A stretch of 64,000 bases of DNA from Schizochytrium sp. TIO01. Its lineage: Eukaryota; Sar; Bigyra; Thraustochytrida; Thraustochytriidae. Below the pieces are notes generated by a model, which did not search any database, had not been told where the DNA came from, and saw only the letters and a list, made by a program, of their open reading frames with translations. This document shows positions 37,809 to 47,617 of this stretch, one piece after another. The DNA is taken from the NCBI GenBank assembly GCA_004764695.1, contig SMSO01000005.1, positions 99,501 to 163,500 of the forward strand, read 5' to 3'. The translations under genes and the position numbers were made by a program. The number at the start of each line of letters is the position of its first letter. The stretch's first letter is position 1.

Positions 37809-40513
37809 GAACTATACAGCCTATAGCCTACTTGCAACACCCGCCCACTATAGCTTATACCAAGGTCTACTATAGAGTATAGACCCAGCACACTGTCAAC
37901 TCATGTACCATATGTATCATGAGGCGTTCTTTTGCTTTCTCTCTTTCCTCCTTTTGATTTGAACTGATTGATTGCATCAAGGATACAGACACGCACAGAA
38001 ACCCACCCCACCTTTACGAACGCATATACAGAGCATTATCCGCTATAACCTACTTGCGGGGCGATATACTTCACTTGTGTGCAGGATACTCCATTTGCGC
38101 GGCGGCAAGAGGGATATGCTGATGATAAGTCTATGGTGAGCTCAGTTTGCTCTACTTTATGGACCACTTATAAGCCATTGTGAGGCCGCTTATAGCCTAC
38201 TTGCGGGTAGCGAGTTTCCATTGCTCTCACAATCGGCGCTACTAGTAGGTGGTGGACAATGGCAGGTCTTGGAGGCCAAAGCGCCGGGACCAACCACCAA
38301 CCTGAGTTGTAATAAGCTATAAAAGAACTGCCGAAGCCGGACCACACCTCCAAATAAGCTCTGAAGAGTCGCTCTTTATCATAAGCGACAAGACCATACC
38401 GTGATAGCCTATGATTGAAGAAGGTTTTTTTCCAAGCCCCTGTTTTGAAGGGGGAAAATCCCACTAGGGCCAGCTAAGACATGTACTAGGGCATCTGGCT
38501 ACTTGGACTGCTAGTAGTACATAGGTAGTAGCAGCAGCGCTACGATTGATAATGAGCGGCGCTTAGCGCATTGCTATTTGGGTCTAGCTAGTGCCTAGGG
38601 GATTGATTGAATTACGTCATGGATGAAAATGACAATGCTTCTTGTGAAATTCGTGTGAACAAACGCTTCAGAAATCGTGGATCAAGTGATCTATTTTTGC
38701 TGGCATTTATCTAGGCGTTGGGGTGCGTGCGTTGCGTTAACTGGTTTAGGTATGCAAGGATAAGTTGTTTTATTATTTGGATTTGGAATAGCTTAGAGTG
38801 GGTGCTAGTACTTGGCCTTGTACTAATTACCAAAGCACAGTCCTTAAGCAATCGTCACGGTTTAGTTCTTTTGGTTCACCCCGCGTTTTTCAACAATAAT
38901 TAAGACCTTTGCTTATTCGGATTGCCTTCAACCTTTTTGCAAGGTAAGATTTTCACGTTGCTCTTTTAAATGTAAAGACTAATAATTTAAAAAATGCCGT
39001 AGGGTTCTCCTATTTCATCTTTTGATATTCATGGAAAGTTTCTCGATAGATCACTCTCAAGAGGTAAACTCAGTACTTTTGCTCACGCGCTAAAATCTGA
39101 GAAAGAGGCCTATTTCAGCATCCCAAGAGGCCTAACGCTATCGTTCTGTGGGCTGACGCAATAAAATAGAACACCTTAAAACCAACGTACGTAGTGCTTA
39201 AAACCTCTATTTAAGGTGGACCTGCTTGTCAAGTTCTCAAAAACAAAAACAAAGCAAAAGAGAGAAAAAAGACTGCTGAGCGGGATTAATTAGTATGGGT
39301 CGCGGAAACATCGTCGTGCAAGTCCTCATCCTTCTTCGCTAGCTCGCATCAGACATGATTATCTTCGTTGCTCATGCAAGCATAGTCAGCGCTGATAAGC
39401 ATCGACAAGAGCGAGGGTTTCTGCGAAGGCGGACCTGGTCCACTGAACGCTTTGTTTTCTCTGTTTTGGGAAAATGCTCGGAGAATAAAATACGTACCTA
39501 TCTAAAGACACAAAACTCTTCTTGTGAATAAAAACAAACTAAAACCGTTTCTCTCGCTATCCAAACTTGAGGGCGCCTTCAACACACACGGCGATAAGTT
39601 CTTCAACGAAACATCATCGGCAAAGCTTGTTTCGTTGATCTACGTATCATTCTTGCAAACCAGTTTTCTTTGCTTGCTTGTTTTGTTTTGTTTTGTTTAA
39701 CTATTACTATTTTCTGTACTATCTGTTTTTACATTGTATAGTATCCGTCGTTTCATTCGTCTTCTTCATCAGATGCTCCTTTCTAAAGTCAGCGTTAATG
39801 CCGGATAACTCTCTTAGCATTTCGTTGGCCACGTAGTCCCGATACATATTGACCAACCCAGAACTGTTTTCTGTTTTCTGATAAAGCACCTCCATAAAAC
39901 TTTCTAAAAGCGCACTATCATCACTTTCTTCTCCGCATGCCGTGTCACCTTTATTGCAGTAAAGATGTTCGAGCCCTGCTTCTTACTCAGTGTTCCTGCG
40001 AAACACCAAGAATACCGGGAGGTTTTCGATACCGCAGACCTGTTTTAGACGGAGGCAAATCGCGAAGTCTGTACTTGAAGACTTTTGAACGCTCTGCTCA
40101 TTTATTTACTCCCTTCTGCATAATCATTCGCAGCTTCGCTCACTTTCTCACTCGCGTTTAAACAATCTTACAGTACAGAAACAATCTTACAGTACAGAAA
40201 CAAACCCATTTCGAGATCTCCTCGAAAAGCGTCAGATTGCGACTCTGGAGACAAGTACGGTGCAAGAGCAAAGCCGCAACGCTCGAGCCGCCGAGGGCCA
40301 GAGAAGCTGCAGCAGAAGCGACGTTGGCCTTCTTGAGCACTGGCGGAAAGAACCAGGTAGTGGAGTTCTGTGCATAAAGGCCAAAACGCCGGTTTGGGAA
40401 AAGGAACCGTTTGCACAAGGTAGACCAAATCTTAAACATCAAGCGCAGGTCCTTCGGAGGGCGTTGTGAGCCCGAGTTACGCAAGGATTGCTTGGCACGT
40501 TGCTTTGAAATTG
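37809..40513. other. Intergenic region with short dispersed TATAGCCTACTTGC-type motifs
   Basis: About 2.7 kb between PAN3 and the polyprenyl synthase. At 37819, 38041 and 38188 it carries three copies of a motif close to CTATARCCTACTTGCGGG. From 38.5 kb on it is AT-rich and quiet. Frames reach 98 codons and show no motif. The final 350 bases are richer in GC and lead into the next gene. Confidence 0.5.
40162..40199. repeat. Tandem duplication of a 19-bp unit
   Basis: Two exact copies of acaatcttacagtacagaa lie head to tail, about 315 bases upstream of the polyprenyl synthase start. Confidence 0.95.
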
Positions 40514-41963
40514 ATGCTAGAAAAACGGAGAATGTTGGCCAAGCTTGGCTCAGTTCATGGAGCACTGCGAGCATCGTCGAGGTCGAAGAGGAACCTGCAA
40601 AGGATCCTTCCGGCTTGCCGGGCAGCCTCTGGGTATGCCAAAAGCCCTGCCGATAACTCTGCGGATGATGGCAGAACCGTGGCGCGGGTTTCCCTGAACA
40701 ACGAGGCGCTGGAGGCGTGGGAGCAGAAACTTGAACCTGGGCTCGCCGACATTAACGACCGCGTGGAGTCTGCTCTACAGGAACTGGAATTCATGCGCCC
40801 TGACGTACCTACATGGGGCCAAGCCATCCAGGCTGTGCAGAACATCGCACTGTCTAAGCGCAAGCATCTCTTCCGCCCACAATTGGTGCTTCTCGGCGTC
40901 GCTGTTGGAAGTCGCGAGCAGAGTTGGAACTTTGTGCATGACCTCTCTCCTGGTATCACCGCGTTTGCGGCAGGAGTGGAATTGCAACATCTCTTCATGT
41001 TCGTGCACGACGATATGATGGATAAAGCCATGACACGTCGTGGACATGATACCGTCCAGGTGGCCATTGCTCGCAGCGACCGCGAGTGGGTGGCCACTCA
41101 GCCAGAGCGTCCAACGCCCATGTCACCGGAGACCGTGCAATACTTGACCACGCTTGTTGGAGATGTGCTTCAAGCTAAATCAGCAGCGCTCTTAGCGCAA
41201 GGCGAGCGCATGACCTGTCTTAAGGAGGGTAGTCACACACTGCCCAGTGCCACAGAAGTTGTCTTTGCAGGGGCTTTGCGTGCTGGCGCAGCGCAATTTG
41301 ACGATATTCTTGGCTGGACCGGAGTCGAACGCTCCCTCAAGCAGGGTCACTGTGGCACAGGGGGGCTCCACTTCTTCAACCAAGCCCACCAGTGCATCCA
41401 TCATGACTCGCCTTCTCGCTGACAAGGCCTCATTCCATAGTTTTGCAGCCCCCCTTATTGCCGGGCTTCGCCTTGGAGCTCAAAGACGTGGTGTACGCGT
41501 TGATTCGAGTCTTGAGAGTATTTGCACTGACTGGGCTATCCATGCAGGTGCAGCATTCCAAGGCCTTGATGACGTCATGGATCTCGTCCTGGACCCACAA
41601 GTTTCTGGCAAAGACCGTTTGCAAGATTTTCAGGAAGGAAGGCTTTCACTTCCATTGTATATTCTTCGCCAACGTGCTTCTAAGAAGGAATGGGCAGACA
41701 TCATGCGAATCTTCAGTTCCGAGGCTGTAATGACTCCTTCAGAGCGCCATGCACTCCTTAAGCTTGCCTCCAGGTATGAACTTACCCAAGGCGCCCTGGA
41801 CTTTGTAGATCAAGAGATTGCTCAAGCCAAGGATGCACTTCGCTTCTCGGAAAACAATTTTGCTCAAGAAAACGGAATGGATATTCTTCATGAAGGCCTT
41901 GATGTCTTCCTTCAAGGTCTTATCAGCCTCTCCACGTCTTTACGTGATAACAAGTCCCTTTAA
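40514..41963 (+). CDS. Class I trans-polyprenyl diphosphate synthase, frame broken at a G6 run
   Basis: The two halves of a chain-elongating isoprenyl diphosphate synthase lie in adjacent frames. The 5' frame (to about 41360) holds an Arg/Ser/Lys-rich presequence, then KRKHLFRPQLVLLGVAVG (substrate-binding K..R region) and the first Asp-rich motif HDDMMD at residues 165-170. The 3' frame holds MTRLLADKASFHSFAAPLIA, the second Asp-rich motif GLDDVMDLV (41565-41591) and FQEGRLSLPLYIL. These enzymes make long prenyl chains, for example the quinone side chain. The shift corresponds to one extra base; removing one G from the G6 run at 41360-41365 gives a continuous 482-residue protein of normal size. 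A 37-nt GT-AG segment (41324-41360) would also restore frame. The first ATG is at 40514, with another at 40532; the open frame before it begins only with GTG. Quality uncertain: indel error, short intron or real frameshift. Confidence 0.8.
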
Positions 41964-43146
41964 ATGAATTCCAACGCAACATTCAAAAGCATAAATTATC
42001 CATCTTATTTACTCTAAAAATGGTGTTGTTGGTCTGACGCTGTTTTTATAGCAAGGCTTGGTATTCTTGTTTATCCATGGCAATGTGTGCACTTCACAAA
42101 TTTATCTTACCTACTAAAGCTGGGTAGATCAATGGTCTCAAGTATCCCAACTTTTCTTTGTCTTTATGTTTCTTTTATCAATATTTTTTAATTAAAAATT
42201 AAGAAATAAATTAACTTAAACTGTGTATAACAAAAAATACTGAATGTCCATTCCATGACCTTGCATGAGAGCATTCAATCGAAGCAGCCCTATCACAACA
42301 GCCCTAACTTTGAGAGAGTGGGTAGGGACAGAGGGTTACAGAATTTGGTTTGTCAAACTACAGACTAACTAATCTTCGTTTTCAAGACAATACCATAATT
42401 TGTCGAAAAACTTTTAAGCGACTCGTTCTTTTAAGGTGATTTCCCGTTTGTGATTTTATTAAGGCCCAGGTTGGGGAGTAGAAGTAGGTATCACGACGTA
42501 TGTAAAAGGAAATGATAAGCTCTCAAGAGTATCACTCTAATATCGGCTGACTGACAACTAGCTAAAGTGCTTCAGTTATTGATATTACAACAAAAATAAA
42601 GGTCTATAACTCTTCTAGAGATCCGTTAGACCTCTAAATTGATATCGATAACCCACCATACCAAAGGTATCGCTCATTTGCAGCATCCTTACTAAACGTT
42701 CCAATCTGACCCGTTAGAGAAATTTGCAACACCACCGGTCATATTTACCTCTCTTTCTCCTCATTTAAACTAAGTTTAGAGAGACACAGTTTGGCGTTTC
42801 GAAATCACAAAATACGAGTTTTGGGCACTTTATGTTGAAAGTGTGTGCAGTGACACAAGTTGAAAAGAGCTTTTATATGAGGCGGATGTCCCTCCCTCAA
42901 CGCAACTCGAGTTCGTTAGTATAGAGTTACCGTGCGACCAAGTCCAGCAAAATTGCAAGGTCAAGGTCACAGTGGGGTGACCGAAGGCCTCCAGCTCGCG
43001 CACACGCGAGTGGAGTTCAAGCCCCAAGGTGGTACGAGGTGCTTGCGAAGATTACGTTCTTGCTACAGAGTAGCATCAAAGTGTATTCAATAACGAGATA
43101 GCCAAAAGATCGTGGATTACGATAGTAAATATCAGGGTCCGGCATC
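41964..43146. other. Intergenic region, no supported gene
   Basis: About 1.2 kb of AT-rich DNA holding the 3' flank of the polyprenyl synthase and the promoter of the SLC44 gene. No motif-bearing frame. Confidence 0.55.
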
Positions 43147-45720
43147 ATGGGTTGCATCAACTCGAAAGTCAACGATGTTGGTGAGAAATCCAAGCCTGCG
43201 ATGGTACCAAACAAAGAGCGCAAATGCCGTGATGTATTTTGGTTGCTTCTGTTCATTGCTTACTGGGTGGGCATGGTGATCGTTGCAATCTCTGCTGTGC
43301 AGTATGGTGATGCTGCACGTCTTCTTTATGCCGTCGATGCACATGGTAATCAGTGTGGAGGCGTGGATAGCGTGTGCGTGAACAATGATACATGTGGAAA
43401 ATACATTGTTTACCCTCGTATCGACAAAGATCTTTTAGCCGCTATGGAAAGCGGGGTTGATATCACGGATCCAACAGAGGTTCTTACAGTTCCGTTCACA
43501 GGTTACTGTGTATCATCCTGCCCTGATGGTCTCACAGATGTAAACGAAGACGGCTACATCCACGACTGGGTTTGTGATTATGACGCCATGGACCTTCTTC
43601 TTCAAACCTATGACGCAGCCGATGGTGCGCCAGATGATATTCCGTCTGGAGAAGGCCGAGAAGTTCTGCAGGGTTGCTTTGAGCTTAAAGGCAGCTATCC
43701 TTTTGCAGAACTTACACTGACTGACTCAGAGGATAATGTTGCTGGTTACAATGATGTTGCTTGTAAGACATACATGTCTAGCTGCTATAAAATGTATGTG
43801 CAACAAAGTGACCTCTTCTTTCGATGCATCCCGCAAACTGAAACAAACTCTACATGCCTTGAATCTCCTTATCTGACTTACTATAATGAATCTGTGACGA
43901 CCATGGTAAATTCCGACGGCGAAACTGTTGCGCGCCCCTCGACAAATGAGTTTTGTGGCAAGTGCATTGACCCTGAGTTTCAATCCGATGGTACACCAAC
44001 CGACCCTTCGAGTGAGTTATGCAAAGCGAAGCGAACCAGTGCTCAGACCTACGAACTCGAGGAATCTTCCAACCCTGTCTTTGATCAGATCAACTCCTGG
44101 ACATCTTTGTTCACCAGATGGCTCGGAGATGTCACCCTCTGCAAAATTCCGATTGTCGTGTCTGGAGGCGCAATTGCAATCGTTCTTGGATGTATCTGGC
44201 TCGTTCTTTTACGATTCTTTGCCGGAACGTTCGTATGGCTTTCTATTTGGGGGCTTCTTGCGTGCTTCGCTTTTCTTACTATACAATTCCTTATTCAAGG
44301 TAATGTCATCAGCGTTACTGCTGTATCTGACATTCTCGCATCTATCACGGGTTCTACAGATAGTGAAGAGACTGCAGCAACGGTTGTATCGTCTCTCCAA
44401 GTATTTGCAGATCAAGATGCTAGCCAAGAGAAACTTTATCGCATTCTTGGCTACGTCATGCTTGGTATTACTGTCGTCTTTCTCTTACTGATTCTCACTA
44501 TGGTGCGCAAGATCCGCCTTGCAATTGGCGTACTTAAAGAAGCCACCAAGGTGGTTGCCGCCATGCCCACCATCATGCTTTTCCCCATCCTCTCTGTCTC
44601 TGCTTCATTAGCTGTCTCTGCCTATGCATTATATATCTCAATGCTCATCTACTCTTCAGGTGAAATTACGATTACCGAGGTTGCTGGCTTCAATCTTACA
44701 ACATCTTCCTCGCGTCGTCTAGACTCTGTTTCAGATGCCTTCTCGAGCATCGCTAACACGACTGTTGCTGAATTCACAAGCAGCAATACAAACACCTGGC
44801 TTTTCGTGTATAACTTTTTTGGCTATCTTTGGACAAGCCAACTAATCATCGCCATTAGTGCTACAACTGTTGCTGGCGCTGTGAGCTCCTGGTATTGGGC
44901 ATCTGAGTTTGAAAAAGAAAAGAAAAAGAAGATGCCTAAAAGACCTGTCCTTGCTGCTCTTCGCCGCACATTCCGGTTCCATTTGGGATCTCTGGCGTTC
45001 GGTGCATTTATCATTGCTGTTGTACAGTTAATTCGCGCTGCCTTGGCGTACATTGACAAACAAACGCAGACACTGCAGAAAAAAAACAAAATGATTAAGT
45101 ACATTATGATGGCTGTTCAGTGCTGCTTGTGGTGTTTCGAAAAGATTCTCAAGTTCATCACAAAGAATGCTTACATCATCATAGCTCTGAAAGGGTCGAG
45201 CTTTTGCACAGCTACTCGCGATGGTTTCGTCATTCTCATTACTAATTTTGCAAAAATTGGTGTTGCTACATCAATTAACAACTTGATGTTACTCATTGCA
45301 AAGCTTGTCATTACTGCCGGGTCGGGCACTGCGTGTTATGTCTATGTTTCCATGGTGCTAACGGGTGAAGACGCACCGTCTTCAGCAATTGTGCCAACAG
45401 TTGTGACAGGAATTCTTGCCTGGTTTGTGGCGTCTTCGTTCATGTCAGTTTACGCCCTCGCTGTGGACACCATCATGATTTGCTTCTGTGAGGACGAAAA
45501 GCGGAACGATGGTAGCCCGAACAGACCATACTACATGTCAAACTCATTGCTAAAGATTACTCGCAAGAGTAACAAGATCTATGATAAAGAACAGGCCGTG
45601 CGAAGGCATGCTGGCGATGGTGATGATGGCGATGATGATAACGGTGACGGCAATGTGGCAAAACAACCTAGCGAGCCGACTCTCCAACCAAAGTCCCCCA
45701 GCAAAGCTCCCATGCTTTAA
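43147..45720 (+). CDS. SLC44/choline transporter-like (CTL) protein with N-terminal acylation motif
   Basis: An 857-residue multi-pass protein of the CTL/SLC44 family (choline and ethanolamine transport; plasma membrane, mitochondria or Golgi in other eukaryotes). Transmembrane segment 1 is at about 30-52, followed by a large Cys-rich extracellular loop (about 55-325) and then a series of about nine further helices. The diagnostic CTL stretch near the end is present: FITKNAYIIIALKGSSFCTA followed by TRDGFVILITNFAKIG, and then LLIAKLVITAGSGTACY. The tail is acidic (GDGDDGDDDNGDGN). The protein starts MGCINSK, matching the N-myristoylation rule (Gly2, small residue at 6) with Cys3 for palmitoylation. 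ATG at 43147 (catcATGg). Single exon. Choline or ethanolamine transport would supply phospholipid synthesis. Confidence 0.88.
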   Translation: MGCINSKVNDVGEKSKPAMVPNKERKCRDVFWLLLFIAYWVGMVIVAISAVQYGDAARLLYAVDAHGNQCGGVDSVCVNNDTCGKYIVYPRIDKDLLAAMESGVDITDPTEVLTVPFTGYCVSSCPDGLTDVNEDGYIHDWVCDYDAMDLLLQTYDAADGAPDDIPSGEGREVLQGCFELKGSYPFAELTLTDSEDNVAGYNDVACKTYMSSCYKMYVQQSDLFFRCIPQTETNSTCLESPYLTYYNESVTTMVNSDGETVARPSTNEFCGKCIDPEFQSDGTPTDPSSELCKAKRTSAQTYELEESSNPVFDQINSWTSLFTRWLGDVTLCKIPIVVSGGAIAIVLGCIWLVLLRFFAGTFVWLSIWGLLACFAFLTIQFLIQGNVISVTAVSDILASITGSTDSEETAATVVSSLQVFADQDASQEKLYRILGYVMLGITVVFLLLILTMVRKIRLAIGVLKEATKVVAAMPTIMLFPILSVSASLAVSAYALYISMLIYSSGEITITEVAGFNLTTSSSRRLDSVSDAFSSIANTTVAEFTSSNTNTWLFVYNFFGYLWTSQLIIAISATTVAGAVSSWYWASEFEKEKKKKMPKRPVLAALRRTFRFHLGSLAFGAFIIAVVQLIRAALAYIDKQTQTLQKKNKMIKYIMMAVQCCLWCFEKILKFITKNAYIIIALKGSSFCTATRDGFVILITNFAKIGVATSINNLMLLIAKLVITAGSGTACYVYVSMVLTGEDAPSSAIVPTVVTGILAWFVASSFMSVYALAVDTIMICFCEDEKRNDGSPNRPYYMSNSLLKITRKSNKIYDKEQAVRRHAGDGDDGDDDNGDGNVAKQPSEPTLQPKSPSKAPML

Positions 45721-46635
45721 ATTTCTTGAGATGTTTGTACCTAAACACTTTCTCCTAAATATTGTACGCCTCTAATCCAATTCAATATCAGCCTCATCAA
45801 AAGACATCGTCTCGAAAAGCTATCTGCATTTGTATCAATTAGATTGAAGTGTGGCTTTAAGTAGTGACCTGCAACATCGTGGCAAGTCGTGTTAATTCCA
45901 AAATAGAAAAAAGTACGCATTGCACCTAGCTGAAGTGTTCAGATTATATGAAATTACTTTGCACCTGGTGCTGTACTTTATTCAGGTTTTTGATTTTCCC
46001 ATATGCATCAATAGAGCTTAAACGTTATTCATAAAATATAAAATAAATCGCCGTTGCCGTCCCTGATGAAGGTCTTCAACCTTTTTGTTTCGACATCCTG
46101 TGAAGTCTTTAACCTACAAATAATCATCAGTATAGTAGGCAATGACGCGGTAGTTTATTTCCTGGAAGTTTAACAACAGACAGACAAACTTGAAGATGAT
46201 TGTACCATTTGGATGCGTCTAACAACAAGTATAGCGAGGAAAATCTGACACACGAAGGCTCAGGTCAAATCAAATCATAGCCGAAAGACCTCAGTTTAGT
46301 CAAACCTTTAATCATTCAGCTATGATATCCTAGTAGGTACTTGCTGACTTCATATACGCAGTGTATCACCTTCTTTCCTCTGTCTTAGTAGATTATTAAT
46401 CAAATAGTAATGGTCTCTAGTGACTGGGTGGTAGCACAATCGTAACGGCCACAAGCGTGTGCACTGGCGAGTCCTGAAACAGAATGCTGCACGCACAGCG
46501 AGTGTGGAGAGGTTCTAGCAGAAGCCTTTCGAGACGAAGTTCACTTTCTCGCTAGGTTGACACGGCACGCTTCGACTACGCTTCTTCGGAGCAGGTTTGT
46601 GACTGCCGTAGCGGAGTGAGAGAAGTGAAACTACT
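45721..46635. other. Intergenic region, no supported gene
   Basis: About 0.9 kb between two plus-strand genes. One GTAGGTA-type motif at about 46333; no coding frame of note. Confidence 0.55.
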
Positions 46636-47232
46636 ATGGAGAGTAAATTGAGTAGCCCGAAAGCTGCGGTGCCGAGGCGTGGAAGCTCGAAGACACTAGA
46701 GACGCTAGGAAACTTGTCTAACAGGAGCGTTGGGGAGGAGATGCGACGCAGTCTTCAGCTAAACATTGAAGAGTGCGGGCACAGAGGGGAAGTCAAAGCA
46801 CGCCATGTCGCATCGCCAGAAGATAGCTCTCGTGGAGATTTGCCAACAGAACAGGAAACTCAAGTTGTCTTTGAGTTTCCTGATGGCAGTATTACTGAAG
46901 GAACTTTTAAAATGGGTCAGACTGTGGAAGTCTTGAAGGCATTTCTTTCGTCTGAGTTTGATTTTGAGATGCAAAATATTGTAAGTTATTCGTATATAGA
47001 CAACCATCTGATTGCTCGGCAAAGAGGTTTACTAATGACAGTCTTGAATTGTCTTGCCTTATTGTTTCTTTTATGAATATTATCACAGGAGCTTCGCTAC
47101 GATGGACAAGTTATGCTTGATCCTCTTTCTTTAAGCGACTTCGAGCATGAAAGCCGCAGAGGCTTGTACGTCCAAGTTGACCTTGGTGACGATGATGCCT
47201 GGCTTTCTGAGTGCAAAAGCTCGAAGAAATAA
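46636..47232 (+). CDS. Ubiquitin-like-domain protein, two coding exons
   Basis: Exons 46636-46980 and 47089-47232 give a 162-residue protein. Reading through the intron would instead stop at 47076 with a hydrophobic nonsense end. Residues 1 to about 75 are Ser/Arg/Glu-rich and likely disordered. Residues about 76-150 look like a beta-grasp UBL/UBX-like domain: VVFEFPDGSITEGTFKMGQT, VEVLKAFLSSEFDFEMQNI, then across the splice ELRYDGQVMLDPLSLSDF and GLYVQVDLGDDDAW. Hydrophobic spacing and the DG turn fit ubiquitin-like strands 1-2, the helix and strands 3-5. There is no C-terminal GG, so it is probably not conjugated. ATG context ctactATGg. Specific family unknown. Confidence 0.75.
46981..47088 (+). 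other. Spliceosomal intron, 108 nt
   Basis: Donor GTAAGT at 46981 and acceptor tatcacAG at 47088, phase 0, AT- and T-rich interior. Removing it joins two halves of one ubiquitin-like fold. It shows that consensus GT-AG introns are used in this genome. Confidence 0.85.
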
Positions 47233-47617
47233 TCCATGACAATTTGTAACCATGCCTGCTCTCAAGGCACTTCAACTTTTATGCATTTTCCTCGCAACTA
47301 TCTGGAACATAGGCCCTGATATCAGCGCGCAGTTTATGAGCGCTCTATTTTCTTTTCTTTTTTAACCTTATAAGGACAAACTGAATTTTCATGAACCTGA
47401 ATTAGAGAACCATTACATATTCCATCCTTCATTAAACTTCCACGTTTCAGTGATGAATCAAGAATTTCAAATTTTGCGCGAATACAAATGATCCTCGATA
47501 CACCATGTGTAAAGAAGAATAGAGCTTATTAACGCGATAGTTATCATTATCTTTTTTAAATCTTAATTTAGAACATTATCGTATACCAGAAGAACAAGAT
47601 CCTTTGGACCAGGACAT
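47233..47617. other. Convergent 3' intergenic region
   Basis: About 385 AT-rich bases between the UBL gene and the convergent WDR34 gene. Nothing else seen. Confidence 0.6.

Noticed and set aside
46981-47076. Read-through of the first UBL exon to a hydrophobic end
   Set aside because: It begins exactly at a GTAAGT donor; splicing to 47089 completes the fold.
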